From JAFEDN01 sp963712715 (GTDB lineage Bacteria > Pseudomonadota > Gammaproteobacteria > Coxiellales > Coxiellaceae): a stretch of 64,000 nt of DNA. The translations under genes and the position numbers were made by a program. Below the pieces are notes generated by a model, which worked only from the letters and a program-made list of their open reading frames with translations, was not told where the DNA came from and did not search any database. The stretch lies in the NCBI GenBank assembly GCA_963712715.1, contig CAVQJI010000013.1, positions 1 to 64,000 of the forward strand, read 5' to 3'. Shown here one piece after another: positions 27,370-36,326 of this stretch; the first letter of the stretch is position 1; the number at the start of each line of letters is the position of its first letter.

Positions 27370-27534
27370 ATGTCAAACGATGTACGGACTGGCAGATGCC
27401 AATGCGGTGAGATTCGTTATGAACGTGTGGGACAGACCCTTGCGCTCTATATTTGCCATTGCCGGGAATGCCAAAAACAATCCGCTTCAGCCTTTGGCAT
27501 ATCTCTTGAAGTGAAGATTGATCATACTCACTAA
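27370..27534 (+). pseudogene. GFA (CENP-V) family fragment
   Basis: 54 residues: GRCQCGEIRYE and CHCRECQKQSASAFGIS are the zinc-binding CxCG and CHCxxCxK motifs of the GFA/CENP-V family, glutathione-dependent carbonyl enzymes of about 130 residues. The frame stops shortly after the second motif, so the C-terminal two thirds are lost. The next bases hold no continuation in another frame. Confidence 0.65.
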
Positions 27535-27557
27535 GGGGGTTTTAATAAACTGTTTTT

Positions 27558-30089
27558 TTAAAAATTAAGTTCCCTAAAAACAGTACCTGTTTTTACCTGA
27601 TCAGAACTGTGGGTTTGAGTGGGGATCGATGAACTCTGGGTTTGTGTGCTTTCTGAAAAAAAACAGAGAGTGGCGGGTTCTTCAGACTGCGATCTGCATA
27701 ATCTGGAGAGATCTTTAGATACATTTTCAAATTGCCCGTCCCCATTTTTTAGTAGAAAGTAAGCAAATTTCGTGGCTGATTCTAATATAGGTAGAAATTT
27801 TTTAGCCATAGGAAGACTGCCAAGGATGTCAAAAAATTGAATGAGTAATTGACAGCGATCATAAAAAGTATCTTTTTGAGCTTCCGTTATTTCTAAATAA
27901 GAATGACTTAATGTTGAAAGCTGCTTTACTTCGATACCAATACTGGGGAAGACTTCGTCAGCTACACCTTCAGCATAATTTTCGGCATTACTGAATACAT
28001 CATCGAAATGAGCGATAATTGTTCTGAGAGTTTTAAATGCAGTGTTTCCGGAATCAAAAATCCACAAATTTTTAAGACCGGGATTTGAGTAAGACAATGT
28101 TAACAGTTGAAAATGCCAATGCTGCCCTACCCCGACTAAAACCAAATGATACAATGGCTGGTTTTTGTTTATCTTTTCGTTCTTTGAAAGCGTATAGAAA
28201 TTGATGGCCATTTGCATTTCAAGACAGCCACCAAAACGGTAAGAAGGATCTAATTTTTGATCGTCACCCGCTATTGACGAGTTAATGATACTATAAACAG
28301 GGATTCCTAATGCCTCTTGTGAGCTTAATAAGTTTTGGTTTAAGTGAGGGAATAATGAACTTAGTTTTTCGATTTTAGAGGCTTTTTTTAAAAAGGTATC
28401 TAAATCCACTGCAGTTAAATCTCCTATTTTATTTTCAAGAAATTCGTTGGCAATTTTTTTAAAACTCTGAAATTGATTCTCTAACAACTTAATCTTTTTT
28501 GGGGAATCGGCATTAATATTTGAATTAAAATCGGTTATTCCCGATAATACCCGGCAAGCATTAAACAAACTCCAGTATCCACAATCAGAGCTATCCGCTG
28601 ATTGTTTAGGCGCCTTAACCATATCTATTTGAAAATGGACTTTAGGTAAAAAAGTCTTATGTCTTTTTATTTTCTCAATACGAATCCGGGCTTTATCAAA
28701 AATAGAGGGGATTATATAACCCAGTATTAATAATGTGATATCCGCCGGAAAATTATTTTTAAGCAGGTTTTGAATTTCCAGAGTGAGCTTAGGAAAAATC
28801 AATGCCCTGTATGAACTAGTAAATAATTGCCCCGACAATGAAAGACAACGGAATGCCTGGAAGGGAGAGGGATTATAGTAAAGGTTAACATTGGCTAATT
28901 CAAAAAATTTCCAAATCAATATCTCATCATTTAATAGATTGATCAAATCAGTAAATCCCGCATGGGACATAGTGCGTTGGGGGGAATTTTTAAAATAATG
29001 ATAAATCGCGAACAGAACAACGACTTGTCTTTTCTTATAGGTTTTTGTTGAAATTTTTTCTTCTGGATTATTGTCAATGATTTCGAAAAAAGGAGTTAAA
29101 AATTTATTTAAAATTATATTTTCACTTTGATAAAGTAGCATCAAGATATCAACCATTTTCGAATCGGTTTTCAACTGTTTTTCATCTAAAATTTCATTAT
29201 GATCAAAAAAATCGTCAGAAAATTTGAAAAAGTATGCAAAATGATAACTGGAATCATATTTATGTAACATCATGTACACATTGGATGTACAAGAGTAACG
29301 CACTGCCTGTTCAAAAGCAGTAGCAACACACCGTTCAATAGGCAGATTTAAATTCAACGCGAATTGAATTAGATAATCTAAAATTAAAAAATTATCAGGT
29401 TTTGCAGCAAATTGACTCATTATTTGATTTGATCGGGTGAAATTTTGAAAGTCTAAATCTGTATCCAAATATTTTAAAGTCAGTTTTTTCAGGGTAAGTT
29501 TTTCAGAATCGTTTAAATCACAGGCGTCTTTCTCTTTTTGATAACAATGTACGGGATGTTTTTCATCAAGAAAAATCGTGCGGATTAATTCATTACCGTT
29601 ATAATAACAAATCTCGCCATCCTTAAAAAACTTTATGCTATCAGCTTTTTCCTTCTCATCAGGACAAATGACATTATAATTACGAATCACGACAATACAC
29701 TGTTCCTCATTTTTTATTGATTTTTTAACAGCTTCCGGTCCCAAAGGATTGTATTCAAGATTGCGAAAATCGTGAACCTGAAAGGAATATTGATTTAAGA
29801 AATCCAGATCATCGAGATCAACAATGCCAAATACTGATTTATAATATTTTTCTTCATCTGCTATACTCGGAAAATTTTGACTGAAAATAGTTTCCACAAC
29901 AGCAGAATATCTTTCTGATTGTTTGGATTTTTCTTTGGATAATTTTTCGTCCAGACGTGTATGAGCTTGCAAAAGAGGGAGCTCTCGGCCTTTTTTAGCG
30001 TAATCATCGATAAGTGACGAGGCATCATTATCAAAATTGACTTCGTCCTGATAATGGTTAGATAAAATTTCTAAAACTTTTTTTTTCAT
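27558..30089 (-). CDS. Large protein with a candidate papain-like cysteine protease site; possible effector
   Basis: 843 residues, no signal peptide and no membrane segment. I cannot assign a family to residues 1-490, which are helical. From about 490 a putative catalytic region stands out: SADSSDCGYWSLFNA with Cys503 on a helix start, VGVGQHWHFQLL with His657/His659 on a strand, and WIFDSGN with Asp679. The order and context fit a papain-fold Cys-His-Asp triad such as in deubiquitinase-like enzymes. The tail is rich in Ser, Thr, Gln and Glu (SQSEEPATLCFF...), as in type IV secreted effectors. Single gene, flanked by convergent and parallel neighbours. Function is inference. Confidence 0.5.
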   Translation of the reverse strand: MKKKVLEILSNHYQDEVNFDNDASSLIDDYAKKGRELPLLQAHTRLDEKLSKEKSKQSERYSAVVETIFSQNFPSIADEEKYYKSVFGIVDLDDLDFLNQYSFQVHDFRNLEYNPLGPEAVKKSIKNEEQCIVVIRNYNVICPDEKEKADSIKFFKDGEICYYNGNELIRTIFLDEKHPVHCYQKEKDACDLNDSEKLTLKKLTLKYLDTDLDFQNFTRSNQIMSQFAAKPDNFLILDYLIQFALNLNLPIERCVATAFEQAVRYSCTSNVYMMLHKYDSSYHFAYFFKFSDDFFDHNEILDEKQLKTDSKMVDILMLLYQSENIILNKFLTPFFEIIDNNPEEKISTKTYKKRQVVVLFAIYHYFKNSPQRTMSHAGFTDLINLLNDEILIWKFFELANVNLYYNPSPFQAFRCLSLSGQLFTSSYRALIFPKLTLEIQNLLKNNFPADITLLILGYIIPSIFDKARIRIEKIKRHKTFLPKVHFQIDMVKAPKQSADSSDCGYWSLFNACRVLSGITDFNSNINADSPKKIKLLENQFQSFKKIANEFLENKIGDLTAVDLDTFLKKASKIEKLSSLFPHLNQNLLSSQEALGIPVYSIINSSIAGDDQKLDPSYRFGGCLEMQMAINFYTLSKNEKINKNQPLYHLVLVGVGQHWHFQLLTLSYSNPGLKNLWIFDSGNTAFKTLRTIIAHFDDVFSNAENYAEGVADEVFPSIGIEVKQLSTLSHSYLEITEAQKDTFYDRCQLLIQFFDILGSLPMAKKFLPILESATKFAYFLLKNGDGQFENVSKDLSRLCRSQSEEPATLCFFSESTQTQSSSIPTQTHSSDQVKTGTVFRELNF

Positions 30090-30170
30090 GATGAACCATT
30101 CCCCGGCTTCTGTATATTTATTTAATAAGATTCGAAGTATAAACTATCCCAAAACCCATGTCAAGAAAAG

Positions 30171-30968
30171 CTAATACCCCCTTTTGCAGAATACGGGTGC
30201 GCCCGTATTCTGTAATTTATTTAACATCATCACTGCCCCATAAGTGCTTATCGCGGCAAAAATATGTTTTAGAGTATGCCCGCTCACCAGTCCACCTAAC
30301 CTGTAAATGGTTAGGTCAAAATGTTCAAACAGTTTTGCCAGCCCGTAAATAATAAACATCCCTATATATATTTTCAGGGGCGGATAAGATTTTGGAAAGA
30401 GATAAAGAATAGCCATAATCAAAAAAATCGTATAGAACTGCGCTATTGCGTAAAGTCTTAAATCGCCCTGCCCTTGTAATTCAGTCCAATGCCAGTATAA
30501 AACCGAAAAAATTCCAAATAGGATGAGCGGGATTAATAGCCAAAATCCCAGTTTGAAATTGACTCTTTCCATAATCGTTAGCGATAGTAACGACATAAAA
30601 ACAATGGTCATTGGTATTCTATCCCACACTAAACGATCGTTATCGGGCGACCAGTGATAATAAGCGGAGCCGATGCCCGTCATAAAAATGCCAATGAATA
30701 AAGTTAAAAAAATAATAGCTTCTTTTCCAGTTAAATTTTTATTTTTCCATTGCCGCCAAAGTGATAGAAAGCCAGCGATACTTACCAGAATAAATAACAT
30801 ATTAGAAATTACATTGGCGAAATTCGGAATACCCGCTATTTTCCTCACGTCGCTGAATTCATGATAACTGCTCCATTGAGGAATTCTCGGCGCCAATGCA
30901 AAAACAGCAATAAAGATTGCGAGAGTTAATACCGCCAAAATAAATAGATATAATTTTTTTTTGGGCAT
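30171..30968 (-). CDS. Ceramidase-like integral membrane protein (CREST superfamily)
   Basis: 265 residues, about seven transmembrane helices. The superfamily signatures are present: SNMLFILVSIAGF (helix 2), GIGSAYYHWSPDNDRLVWDR (Ser-His and Asp metal site) and SGHTLKHIFAA (the HxxxH metal site near the C-terminus). Alkaline ceramidases use these residues to bind zinc and hydrolyse ceramide. Activity in a bacterium that may live in host cells would be of interest; the substrate is not known. It starts eight bases after the Lnb-like gene on the same strand. Confidence 0.85.
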   Translation of the reverse strand: MPKKKLYLFILAVLTLAIFIAVFALAPRIPQWSSYHEFSDVRKIAGIPNFANVISNMLFILVSIAGFLSLWRQWKNKNLTGKEAIIFLTLFIGIFMTGIGSAYYHWSPDNDRLVWDRIPMTIVFMSLLSLTIMERVNFKLGFWLLIPLILFGIFSVLYWHWTELQGQGDLRLYAIAQFYTIFLIMAILYLFPKSYPPLKIYIGMFIIYGLAKLFEHFDLTIYRLGGLVSGHTLKHIFAAISTYGAVMMLNKLQNTGAPVFCKRGY

Positions 30969-30976
30969 ATAGTTCC

Positions 30977-31990
30977 CTAAGGCCGGGCCGGCGGTAATGT
31001 TGCGCGAATACTCCGGGAAAAATCCGCAGAGTTATCAGCAGCCTGTGCGGCCTGATTAATATTGGAAAGCCGGCGCAATTCCTCAAAAGGTATTGTTGTG
31101 TTTAGCCAGCCCGTACTATAAAGATAACCATCAATCCAGCCATTCAAATAATGACGGATATCAAAGCGTCTGACGCGGCCCGCGGAATTGGCATAACGCA
31201 CAATGTTAACAGTACAACTATTGCTTAGCAAATTATAGAATTCCGGCCGGTCGGCGAGTTCGTTAATCCGCTTGAGATAGACCAGAAAGAGCCGGCGGGC
31301 ATTTTCAGGCGATATTTTTATATGATAAAGAAAAACCTGCTCCTTTCTGTAGTTGGTGCGAACCCGCACGATATCCCTCTCATCGCCCACCACGTAGATC
31401 AACTCAAACTGTTTGAAAAGTGAAGCGACCGGCGAAAATCCCTGGCCAATCTCGGGTCTTGTTTCAATAGAAATGCTGACAGGCGGCGCGTTGTCGAAAA
31501 TAAAACTCAGAAAAGTGTGCCCTACTGGCCCAGGCATCCAGTAAGAAATGAAGAAATCCACCCCAATCAGATGCGAGAGCAATACCTCACGCTCTTCGTA
31601 GCGAATGGTAAAGTCATGCGTACTGCGATAATCAAAGTTGCGGAAACCCGTGATTCGCACGCGATCCCCTGCGATGAATACCCGTGGCATAACAGCTACT
31701 TCAGGCTGCCACTGACGATAATGGGAAGGCTGGATGCTCAAAAACCACACCAGCACAACCGCAAACAGAACCGTAAAAATCAGATAAAAAATTCTCTTGC
31801 GCGCAATCCAGAACGTCCAGATGCCGAATGCTGCGAATACAAGCGCCATCACCAGCCGTAACCAACCCCAGGGAAGATTTGAATAGTAAATCGCTAAAGC
31901 CGTCCAGACAATGAGTCCGGCCTGAATGAGATATTTAAATCCATGGATTAAACCCGCAAGCAGGCGCCACCCACGCGCTGCGGGAACCAA
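30977..31990 (-). CDS. Lnb N-terminal periplasmic domain (DUF4105) membrane protein
   Basis: 337 residues, with two or three N-terminal transmembrane helices (residues 10-85), then a periplasmic DUF4105 domain: DRVRITGFRNFDYRS, GPVGHTFLSFIFD and YNLLSNSCTVNIVRY with the conserved Cys. DUF4105 is the N-terminal part of Lnb lipoprotein transacylases; here it stands alone. The start is doubtful: TTG at 31990 follows immediately after, and in frame with, the TAA of the previous gene, so readthrough would fuse the two. It precedes the ceramidase-like gene. Confidence 0.75.
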   Translation of the reverse strand: MVPAARGWRLLAGLIHGFKYLIQAGLIVWTALAIYYSNLPWGWLRLVMALVFAAFGIWTFWIARKRIFYLIFTVLFAVVLVWFLSIQPSHYRQWQPEVAVMPRVFIAGDRVRITGFRNFDYRSTHDFTIRYEEREVLLSHLIGVDFFISYWMPGPVGHTFLSFIFDNAPPVSISIETRPEIGQGFSPVASLFKQFELIYVVGDERDIVRVRTNYRKEQVFLYHIKISPENARRLFLVYLKRINELADRPEFYNLLSNSCTVNIVRYANSAGRVRRFDIRHYLNGWIDGYLYSTGWLNTTIPFEELRRLSNINQAAQAADNSADFSRSIRATLPPARP

Positions 31991-33202
31991 TTACATTATC
32001 CCGCATTGGGAAAAAGTAGATCGTCGCGGACTCTGTTTATTTTCTGCATTAAATGTGCTCCCCGTTCTAACACTGCTTCCCGAATTTATGCTGTTATGTA
32101 ATAGCGGGGTGTAAATTCCTGGGCCGGTTGTCGTGCTTATTGAAAGAGATTGTCTTGGAGTCTCGACGGTATTACGTTTTCTTTCATTATTGCCTGTTCC
32201 AATGTCTGAATTGAACTGTTTGAAAATATTACCCAGTAATTTAAGATCGATATTTTGCTGAGAGTTTTTAAGAGTTTCATAGAATTTTTTATATTCTTTG
32301 GAGATGGATAATTCTTTTAACGCATCCAGATCTTCTTTTTGGCGGTTACAATTTTCAATCAAATCCAAACGAATGCTTTCCAAAGCATTTCGTTCTCCTT
32401 CCAAACGGAAGCGTTCATTGCGAGCTGGCGCTGCCGTTAAATATGTAATAACCGGGCTGGTGACTACACCCAGTGTAATACTGACCACCCAGACAAGAGT
32501 GGGATCCAGTTCAGCTTCCTCAAGCGCAGAGCCAATATAATAACTGATCATCGCAAAATTGGAAAGCACGATGGCTTTGGGTATTAAAGAAGACGACCGA
32601 AAATACTGCCAGACTTTTGAAAAAAAGCTTAAGGAAGTCGAATTTTCCTCATCCAGTTTGGTTTGAATTCTTGTTTCTATCATCATTTCATCTGAATCAT
32701 CAGAAATACTGTTCGCACGACCGGTGAATTGGGTTTTAGTAACGACCAAACGCTTGTCTAACTTGATTTCAAAATTCTGATCATTAATAGCTTTATTTTC
32801 ACTCAGACGAGTGGTAATTATTTCCAATAATGCGAATGCTTTTTGCAGGTATTGTTCAGGTAATTGAAAACTATCGAAGGCATGGTGTTGACCTTTTTTT
32901 TTGATATAGTCAACCTGCAATTGATGACACCTTTGTTTGAGTTCACTGACCTCTATTGAAAGATGCGAAATGGCTTTTTGCGAGTCTCGCTCAGCGCCAT
33001 ATACGGTCACCAACCCAACGCCCGTTCCCGCGAGAGCGCTAACCAAATAGGCAGCTATCTTATTACCGATTACACCAGACAATGTTCCGGACAGGTAAAA
33101 AATCGTTGCGCCGCCAGAAGCAAAAGCAACGACTGTTTGTGACATGGAAAATTGATAAATATAAGTTGCAACGCCGGTCACACAAGTTTTTATTTTTTTC
33201 AT
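31991..33202 (-). CDS. Membrane protein with coiled coils and a CaaX-like C-terminus
   Basis: 403 residues. Two hydrophobic hairpins (about residues 18-68 and 218-262), each followed by a charged coiled coil (SQKAISHLSIEVSELKQR; ERFRLEGERNALESIRL). The C-terminal 60 residues are disordered and Ser/Thr/Arg-rich and end ...SPRRSTFSQCGIM. The last four residues, Cys-Gly-Ile-Met, fit a farnesylation CaaX box. I know no family. Together with the F-box protein ending CLIM, this suggests a host-membrane-directed effector, although chance cannot be excluded. The next gene follows in frame after the stop. Confidence 0.55.
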   Translation of the reverse strand: MKKIKTCVTGVATYIYQFSMSQTVVAFASGGATIFYLSGTLSGVIGNKIAAYLVSALAGTGVGLVTVYGAERDSQKAISHLSIEVSELKQRCHQLQVDYIKKKGQHHAFDSFQLPEQYLQKAFALLEIITTRLSENKAINDQNFEIKLDKRLVVTKTQFTGRANSISDDSDEMMIETRIQTKLDEENSTSLSFFSKVWQYFRSSSLIPKAIVLSNFAMISYYIGSALEEAELDPTLVWVVSITLGVVTSPVITYLTAAPARNERFRLEGERNALESIRLDLIENCNRQKEDLDALKELSISKEYKKFYETLKNSQQNIDLKLLGNIFKQFNSDIGTGNNERKRNTVETPRQSLSISTTTGPGIYTPLLHNSINSGSSVRTGSTFNAENKQSPRRSTFSQCGIM

Positions 33203-33277
33203 ATAGCCTCTTCCATTTAGACAATATTAGGAAATTCTACAGTTATAATAATATAATTTTCCTCAAAATGGAAACCT

Positions 33278-33427
33278 ATATAGTCATCGCGATTGAATTT
33301 TCGATATCGTCATTGCGAGCGCCAGCGAAGCAATCCAGTACAGAACATTGTCCGAAGTACGTGCTGGATTGCTTCGCTGGCGCTCGCAATGACGGGTTGA
33401 ACCTAAAATTCATTCCGAATGACTATA
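33278..33427. repeat. Palindromic repeat, 87-bp core with outer inverted repeats
   Basis: The core 33308-33394 begins CGTCATTGCGAGCGCC and ends with its complement GGCGCTCGCAATGACG; it is 87 bp and the same core is in trpF at 49614-49700, with the central part inverted. The outer sequence TATAGTCAT..TGAATTTT (33278-33300) pairs with AAAATTCA..ATGACTATA (33405-33427). Repeats beginning CGTCATTGCGAG occur in several bacterial lineages, including Rickettsia palindromic elements. Located between two genes here. Confidence 0.85.
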
Positions 33428-33447
33428 TCCTCCCGCGGAAAGCGGTA

Positions 33448-34287
33448 TCATTTAAATATCGGCTGGGCAGTGGCTTTTTGAATGGCATTCACGGTGCCTT
33501 CGACAATAAGATCTACGCCTATTTTTCCCATATCCGCGCTGGCGTGAGTGGGGTCGCCGTGCACACCATCCGCAATTCCGGGCTTGTGAGCGCTGGTCTG
33601 GAGAAGATTTAACCTCACCAGCGCAGGGTCGAGCGCCAGCATCAGCGATGTATCGCCAAGCCCTGCATGAGCGCCTATTTCCGCCGCCGAATAGCCTTTA
33701 TTTTCCAGCGCCTGAACATATTGTTTTTGAGTTATCTGATAATATTCCGGCAGTGCATACGCTCGAACACCTGTGGAAGCCCATTTTTGATTTAGAGTAT
33801 CGGCCACTTTTTTTTCCTCGGCCTGATAACCGCCATGATCCCCCAAAAAAACGATGTTGCGAAAACCATGCAATTTAAAGCTTAGCGCTGCGGATTCCAG
33901 CATTTGATCGAAGGTGTCATTGGACATCGTGATTGTCCCCGGGAAACGCATGTGTGCTGTGGGCGGATCGATATTACCCTCCGGAACATAGGCAATCACC
34001 GGAGCCACCAGAGCGTTCCCGAGTTTTAAAGCAATTTTTTCCGCGAGCATTTTCACCCGCTGATTATGTTTCCCTAAAGCCATGTAAGGGCCATTTTGTT
34101 CAGTGCCGCCAATGGGAATAATAATAGTCGTTTTGCCAGACTTAATTTGATCGCGCAATTCTGTCCATGTGAGATCTTCTAACCGGATCGTGTCAGGCGT
34201 ATTGGCAAGCCCCACTGATACTGGAAACATAATAATAATTAATACCCATAAAAAAATAACTTTCAGAGGAAAATTTTGATCCTTCAC
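33448..34287 (-). CDS. Creatininase family protein, exported
   Basis: 279 residues from a GTG at 34287, chosen because AGGGAG precedes it and because the product then has a normal signal peptide (KDQNFPLKVIFLWVLIII...GLA). The creatininase fold is recognisable: IIIPIGGTEQNGPYMALGKHN (metal-binding Glu and His/Asp), VPEGNIDPPTAHMRFPGTI, FLGDHGGYQAE and DTSLMLAL. The family uses two metals for amide hydrolysis of cyclic substrates; the exported location and the substrate here are unusual and unknown. It converges with the SH3-like gene. Confidence 0.8.
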   Translation of the reverse strand: MKDQNFPLKVIFLWVLIIIMFPVSVGLANTPDTIRLEDLTWTELRDQIKSGKTTIIIPIGGTEQNGPYMALGKHNQRVKMLAEKIALKLGNALVAPVIAYVPEGNIDPPTAHMRFPGTITMSNDTFDQMLESAALSFKLHGFRNIVFLGDHGGYQAEEKKVADTLNQKWASTGVRAYALPEYYQITQKQYVQALENKGYSAAEIGAHAGLGDTSLMLALDPALVRLNLLQTSAHKPGIADGVHGDPTHASADMGKIGVDLIVEGTVNAIQKATAQPIFK

Positions 34288-34396
34288 ATTTTTCTCCCTA
34301 TATATGGCAAGAAGATTATACTTTATCATAGACTTGAAAAAAAAGATTTAGGTCTTATATAAAAATTATAGAATTTTTTAAAATGGAGAATTATTT

Positions 34397-35002
34397 ATGA
34401 AAAAATATTTATTTAGCCTGCTTTTGTTAACTCCGGTTTTCTCCCCTCATGCCACTTTCGCAGCGGATAAGACAACAGCAGCTCAGACAGCAAAAAGCGA
34501 TTCAGGTTCGCAGATCCTGCTTTATGAGAAACCAGATACCCAGAGTCATGTGCTTACCAACCTGAGGCCTGATGATCGGATCATCCCATTTTACAAAGAA
34601 AAAGACTGGATAAAGATAGGTTTACCACAAAATGGTCAGACAGGATGGGTGAATACTAAACAATACATTCAGGCGCGCGAAAATTTTTATCGACAAAACG
34701 TGCAAAGTGTTTATGTGCAGGTAAAAGAAAGTGCGGGTGATAAAACTTCCAAAACTATTATCGCCTATAAAAATGGAAAAAAACTCAGTGATGCCGAAGC
34801 GGCTAAATTATATCAGCAAATGCAGCAGGAAAACCAACGGAAAATGAGATTCTGGTTAAGTAATGCGGTTATATTCGATGAACTAAACCAGAATTTCAGT
34901 ACCCTACAAGGCTTTAACGATGGATTTTTCAGCGCGCCGATCATCATTTTACAGGATTCGGGAGCAGAAAAAACTCCCGAAAAAAACCGCCCTGCCAATT
35001 GA
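34397..35002 (+). CDS. Exported SH3-like domain protein
   Basis: 201 residues. Signal peptide to about residue 22 (TFA). Residues 38-92 form a bacterial SH3-like domain: ILLYEKPDTQSHVLTNL, IPFYKEKDWIKIGL and GQTGWVNTKQY. The C-terminal half is helical and Lys/Gln-rich. Such proteins usually bind peptidoglycan or a periplasmic partner. RBS GGAGAA. Divergent from the creatininase gene, with about 100 bp between. Confidence 0.75.
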   Translation: MKKYLFSLLLLTPVFSPHATFAADKTTAAQTAKSDSGSQILLYEKPDTQSHVLTNLRPDDRIIPFYKEKDWIKIGLPQNGQTGWVNTKQYIQARENFYRQNVQSVYVQVKESAGDKTSKTIIAYKNGKKLSDAEAAKLYQQMQQENQRKMRFWLSNAVIFDELNQNFSTLQGFNDGFFSAPIIILQDSGAEKTPEKNRPAN

Positions 35003-35016
35003 GGGAGGTGGAAAAA

Positions 35017-35457
35017 TCACATTATTAAACAGAATTTTTTCTCAGCACTCTTTCGTTTCTCTTCCAGTGCTGGTTTCAAAGACTTAAATAAATTAACGGA
35101 AATTTCCTTATAGGTTTCCGGTGAAATTTCATAAGATCGCGGTCTCAAGTTTAATACTGCAATTTTGTGTTCCGGATTAAAATCCGCAAAAACGTCCCGG
35201 AAGCGCATGTCTAGAGCCAGCCTGCTGAGCAAATCTCTCCACGCAAAAAACTGAAGAGAATCGTCCGTTTTTAACCGGAGAGGTTTACTCAATATATTTT
35301 CCAATGCTCTGGAGACATTCAAATCCTTTGCACAGCGGCAAACCCGGCGAAAAGCAAACAAGTCTGCCAAATTCAAATAGACGGCAGTATACGCAATTAA
35401 TTCCGATGGTAATTTATCAAATAGGCTATTTTCTTTTTCTTCCAAGTTCTTACTCAT
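35017..35457 (-). CDS. F-box protein with C-terminal CaaX motif (candidate effector)
   Basis: 146 residues. Residues 13-45 fit the F-box: FDKLPSELIAYTAVYLNL, then ADLFAFRRVCR. In eukaryotes the F-box recruits Skp1 and the SCF ubiquitin ligase. The C-terminus is basic and ends EKRKSAEKKFCLIM, where CLIM is a farnesyl-type CaaX box preceded by lysines. Known Legionella effectors such as AnkB combine an F-box with host farnesylation to act on vacuole membranes. There is no signal peptide, which fits type IV secretion. No substrate-binding domain is evident in this short protein. It converges with the SH3-like gene. Confidence 0.65.
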   Translation of the reverse strand: MSKNLEEKENSLFDKLPSELIAYTAVYLNLADLFAFRRVCRCAKDLNVSRALENILSKPLRLKTDDSLQFFAWRDLLSRLALDMRFRDVFADFNPEHKIAVLNLRPRSYEISPETYKEISVNLFKSLKPALEEKRKSAEKKFCLIM

Positions 35458-35645
35458 AAAATTATTTCTCCAAGGATTCCGATTATTATTAAGATTTTCA
35501 ATTTGTCCTATTTTGTATCTTATTTAACAAAAAGTCAATGATGAATAATTTGTAACATGGGAATTTTTCAGGTAATCTTAATTTTCTGGGCGCTTATTCT
35601 GTTTCAGGAGCGGCCCTTATTTCAATTGCGGATGGTTAATTGCCC

Positions 35646-36326
35646 ATGAAAATTAATAGCTTGAGATTACTGCCTACCGCGTTAAGCTTAATCGCCGGCA
35701 GCGTGGATGTCATCAGTTTCCTTGGGCTCAACGGCCTTTTCATTTCTCATATCACCGGCAATTTGGTGATTTTAGCAGTTCGAATCGTTAATGCCAAAAC
35801 AGCGCCGATCGCATTACTGTTATCAGTACCGGTTTTTATTCTGGCGCTGGGTTTAACCAGGTTGTTTGTGTATGGCCTCGATGCAGTTGGCCGCCCTTCC
35901 CTGCAACCTTTGCTTTTATTGCAGTTTTTGTTATTAACGGGTTTTTTCCTGCTTGGCATCAGCTCGGGCGCACATATCGACCCCACCACCTCCGTTGCGA
36001 TTATAGCGGGAATGCTCGGCGTTTCAGCGATGGCGGTCCAGAATGCTTTGGTCCAATTATCCTCGCGAGACGCTCCCACGACCGCGGTCATGACCAGCAA
36101 TGTCACCCGTTTTGTTCTGGATTTGGGGGAAATATTTCTGGGCCGGGATAATAGCAGCATTACCAGAGCGCGTACCCGGGCTCAATACACCTGGCCCGCC
36201 ATAGTCGGATTCGTGGTGGGCTGCGCCGCGGGTGCGGTTACCGAGGCAGAATTCGGTCTGTGGGCGTTGCTTTTGCCTGCGTCATTGGCCTTGCTGACTT
36301 TGGGACTCACTTACTTTTTCAAATAG
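35646..36326 (+). CDS. YoaK/DUF1275 family membrane protein
   Basis: About 226 residues from the ATG at 35646. Six transmembrane helices; the family motif AGSVDVISFLGLNGLFISHITGNL is visible from residue 17, as well as GVSAMAVQNALVQ and TAVMTSNVTRF. DUF1275 proteins are inner-membrane, transporter-like, of unknown substrate. Its 3' end overlaps the convergent TTL-like gene by 45 bases. Confidence 0.85.
   Translation: MKINSLRLLPTALSLIAGSVDVISFLGLNGLFISHITGNLVILAVRIVNAKTAPIALLLSVPVFILALGLTRLFVYGLDAVGRPSLQPLLLLQFLLLTGFFLLGISSGAHIDPTTSVAIIAGMLGVSAMAVQNALVQLSSRDAPTTAVMTSNVTRFVLDLGEIFLGRDNSSITRARTRAQYTWPAIVGFVVGCAAGAVTEAEFGLWALLLPASLALLTLGLTYFFK

Noticed and set aside
33082..33612. 176-codon plus-strand ORF
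   Set aside because: It runs across the palindromic repeat and antisense to two genes. Its SLRAPAKQSS peptide comes from the repeat.
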